A DNA stretch of 64,000 bases from assembly GCF_008041935.1 (NCBI RefSeq), contig NZ_VKAC01000010.1, positions 62,001-126,000 on the forward strand. Direction: 5' to 3'. This document shows positions 63,182-64,000 of this stretch, piece by piece. How positions within the stretch are numbered: position 1 is the stretch's first letter; every line of letters begins with the position of its first letter. A program made the position numbers and the translations under genes. Source of the DNA: Quadrisphaera setariae (GTDB lineage Bacteria; Actinomycetota; Actinomycetes; Actinomycetales; Quadrisphaeraceae). The notes under the pieces were generated by a model. It was given only the letters and a program-made list of their open reading frames with translations. It was not told where the DNA came from and searched no databases.

Positions 63182-64000
63182 GTGCCGACCGACCGCGCGG
63201 GGCTGCTCGCCTGGGCCCAGCGCTGGGCCGTGAGCGCCGCCGCCGTCGAGGCCGTGCTCGAGCGGGTCGACTCCGGCCCCGCCGTACCGCCTTTCTCGGG
63301 CCTGCCCGACCAGGTGCGCCGCGAGCTCGTCCGGCTGCCGCTGGCAGCCCTGTCCCAGCTGCGGGAGGTCACCGACACCACCCCCGCGGTGCACCGCGCC
63401 GCCGCCCTGGCCCCGGTGCCCGGACGGGCCCCCGCCGCCGCGTGGTCGGTGCTGGACGCCGTCGACCAGGCCGTCTGCGTGGCCGACGTCCGCGCCCCCG
63501 ACTCCCCGATCGTCTACGTCAACCCCGCGTTCACGCGCACCACGGGGTACTCCGAGGCGGACGTGCTCGGGCGCAACTGCCGGTTCCTGCACGACGGCCT
63601 GCTGGAGCCGTCCGCGGACGGCGAGCTCGACGCGCTCGGCACCAGCTCCGGCGAGGTCGCGGCCGCCGTGCAGCGCATCCGCGAGGTCCTGGCCGCGGGG
63701 GAGGCCGGCGTGGTGGTGCTGGCCAACCGCCGCGCCGACGGCCAGCTCTTCGTCAACGAGCTCTCGCTCTCCCCGGTCAACGGTGCTGACGGCGCCCCGG
63801 TGCACTACGTGGCCGTCCAGCGCGACATGACGCCCTACGCCGCGGTGCGCCGCGCCAGGGCGGCGCTCGCCGACGAGCTCGACCAGACCGCCCGCGCCGT
63901 GCAGGCCAGCCTCGTCCCCTCCTCCCTCCCGGACCTGCCGGGCTGGCGCGTGGCCACCGGCTACCAGCCCGCCACCAGCCCCGACGGCCGTCGGGGCGCG
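63182..64000 (+). CDS. LOV/PAS photosensor with PP2C-like phosphatase start, 3' truncated
   Basis: 273 residues are visible; the frame is open to the window end. After about 95 helical residues comes a PAS domain of LOV type (AVCVADVRAPDSPIVYVNPA, TTGYSEADVLGRNCRFLHDG) with the photoactive Cys in GRNCRFL and the Gln in YVAVQRDMT. An insertion of about 14 residues follows GRNCRFLHDG. After a linker helix, LVPSSLPDLPGWRVATGYQP matches the start of SpoIIE/RsbU-type PP2C phosphatases. A blue-light-controlled stress-response phosphatase is likely. Confidence 0.82.
   Translation, partial: MPTDRAGLLAWAQRWAVSAAAVEAVLERVDSGPAVPPFSGLPDQVRRELVRLPLAALSQLREVTDTTPAVHRAAALAPVPGRAPAAAWSVLDAVDQAVCVADVRAPDSPIVYVNPAFTRTTGYSEADVLGRNCRFLHDGLLEPSADGELDALGTSSGEVAAAVQRIREVLAAGEAGVVVLANRRADGQLFVNELSLSPVNGADGAPVHYVAVQRDMTPYAAVRRARAALADELDQTARAVQASLVPSSLPDLPGWRVATGYQPATSPDGRRGA

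Overview
The window is a very GC-rich stretch of an actinobacterial chromosome. The evidence is frequent GTG starts, paired LytR-CpsA-Psr proteins, an ANTAR regulator, a DUF6480-like protein, a FurA-KatG pair and a flagellar set without P- and L-ring genes. Gene content and order suggest a motile Kineosporiales-type actinomycete (Kineococcus/Quadrisphaera-like). That placement is inferred and was not tested by any search.

Bases 1-28448 are one long plus-strand motility cluster. It starts inside fliD and runs fliS, a FliT-like gene, an EAL-HDOD regulator, flgBC-fliEFGHIJ, a fused NlpC/P60-lytic transglycosylase in the FlgJ role, fliK, flgD, flgE, flbD, motA, motB, fliL, fliM, fliN, fliO, fliP, fliQ, fliR, flhB, flhA, a degenerate FlhF-like gene, a PilZ gene and csrA. 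Two strong hairpins (after flgE and after fliL) and four matching promoter-like motifs (before flgB, flbD, fliM and flhA) divide it into transcription units. The motif is NTCA-N16/17-GCCGAY, which resembles a sigma-28/FliA/WhiG-type promoter. The same motif precedes a GGDEF-EAL gene (53.6 kb) and a chemoreceptor gene (61.4 kb), so the flagellar regulon probably extends across the window.

Bases 28.4-36.2 kb carry mostly minus-strand genes: a YbdK-type carboxylate-amine ligase, a PfpI/DJ-1 protein with a small membrane protein, two LCP cell-wall ligases and a lipoprotein, with tRNA-Ser(GCT) between them. At 36.36 kb lies tRNA-Arg(ACG) with an extremely strong terminator. It is followed by a lower-GC gene for an AlbA_2/GHKL/winged-helix protein and then a degenerate second copy of the 3' half of tRNA-Arg and its terminator. 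This looks like a small tRNA-targeted islet with a decayed attachment site.

Bases 38.9-47.5 kb hold a CoA-transferase/glutaryl-CoA dehydrogenase/LysR group, a transporter relic with most of its middle deleted, small uncertain genes, a probably frameshifted secreted-protein gene, and a large FAD/Fe-S D-lactate-dehydrogenase-type oxidase. From 47.6 to 53.4 kb there is oxidative-stress and regulatory content: furA-katG, a YnfA protein, divergent ANTAR and STAS regulators, an SRPBCC protein and a manganese catalase. From 53.7 kb to the end come a GGDEF-EAL enzyme, an HDOD protein, PEP carboxylase, an Lrp/AsnC regulator divergent from alanine dehydrogenase, a chemoreceptor, and the start of a LOV-domain, PP2C-phosphatase-like photosensor cut by the window edge.
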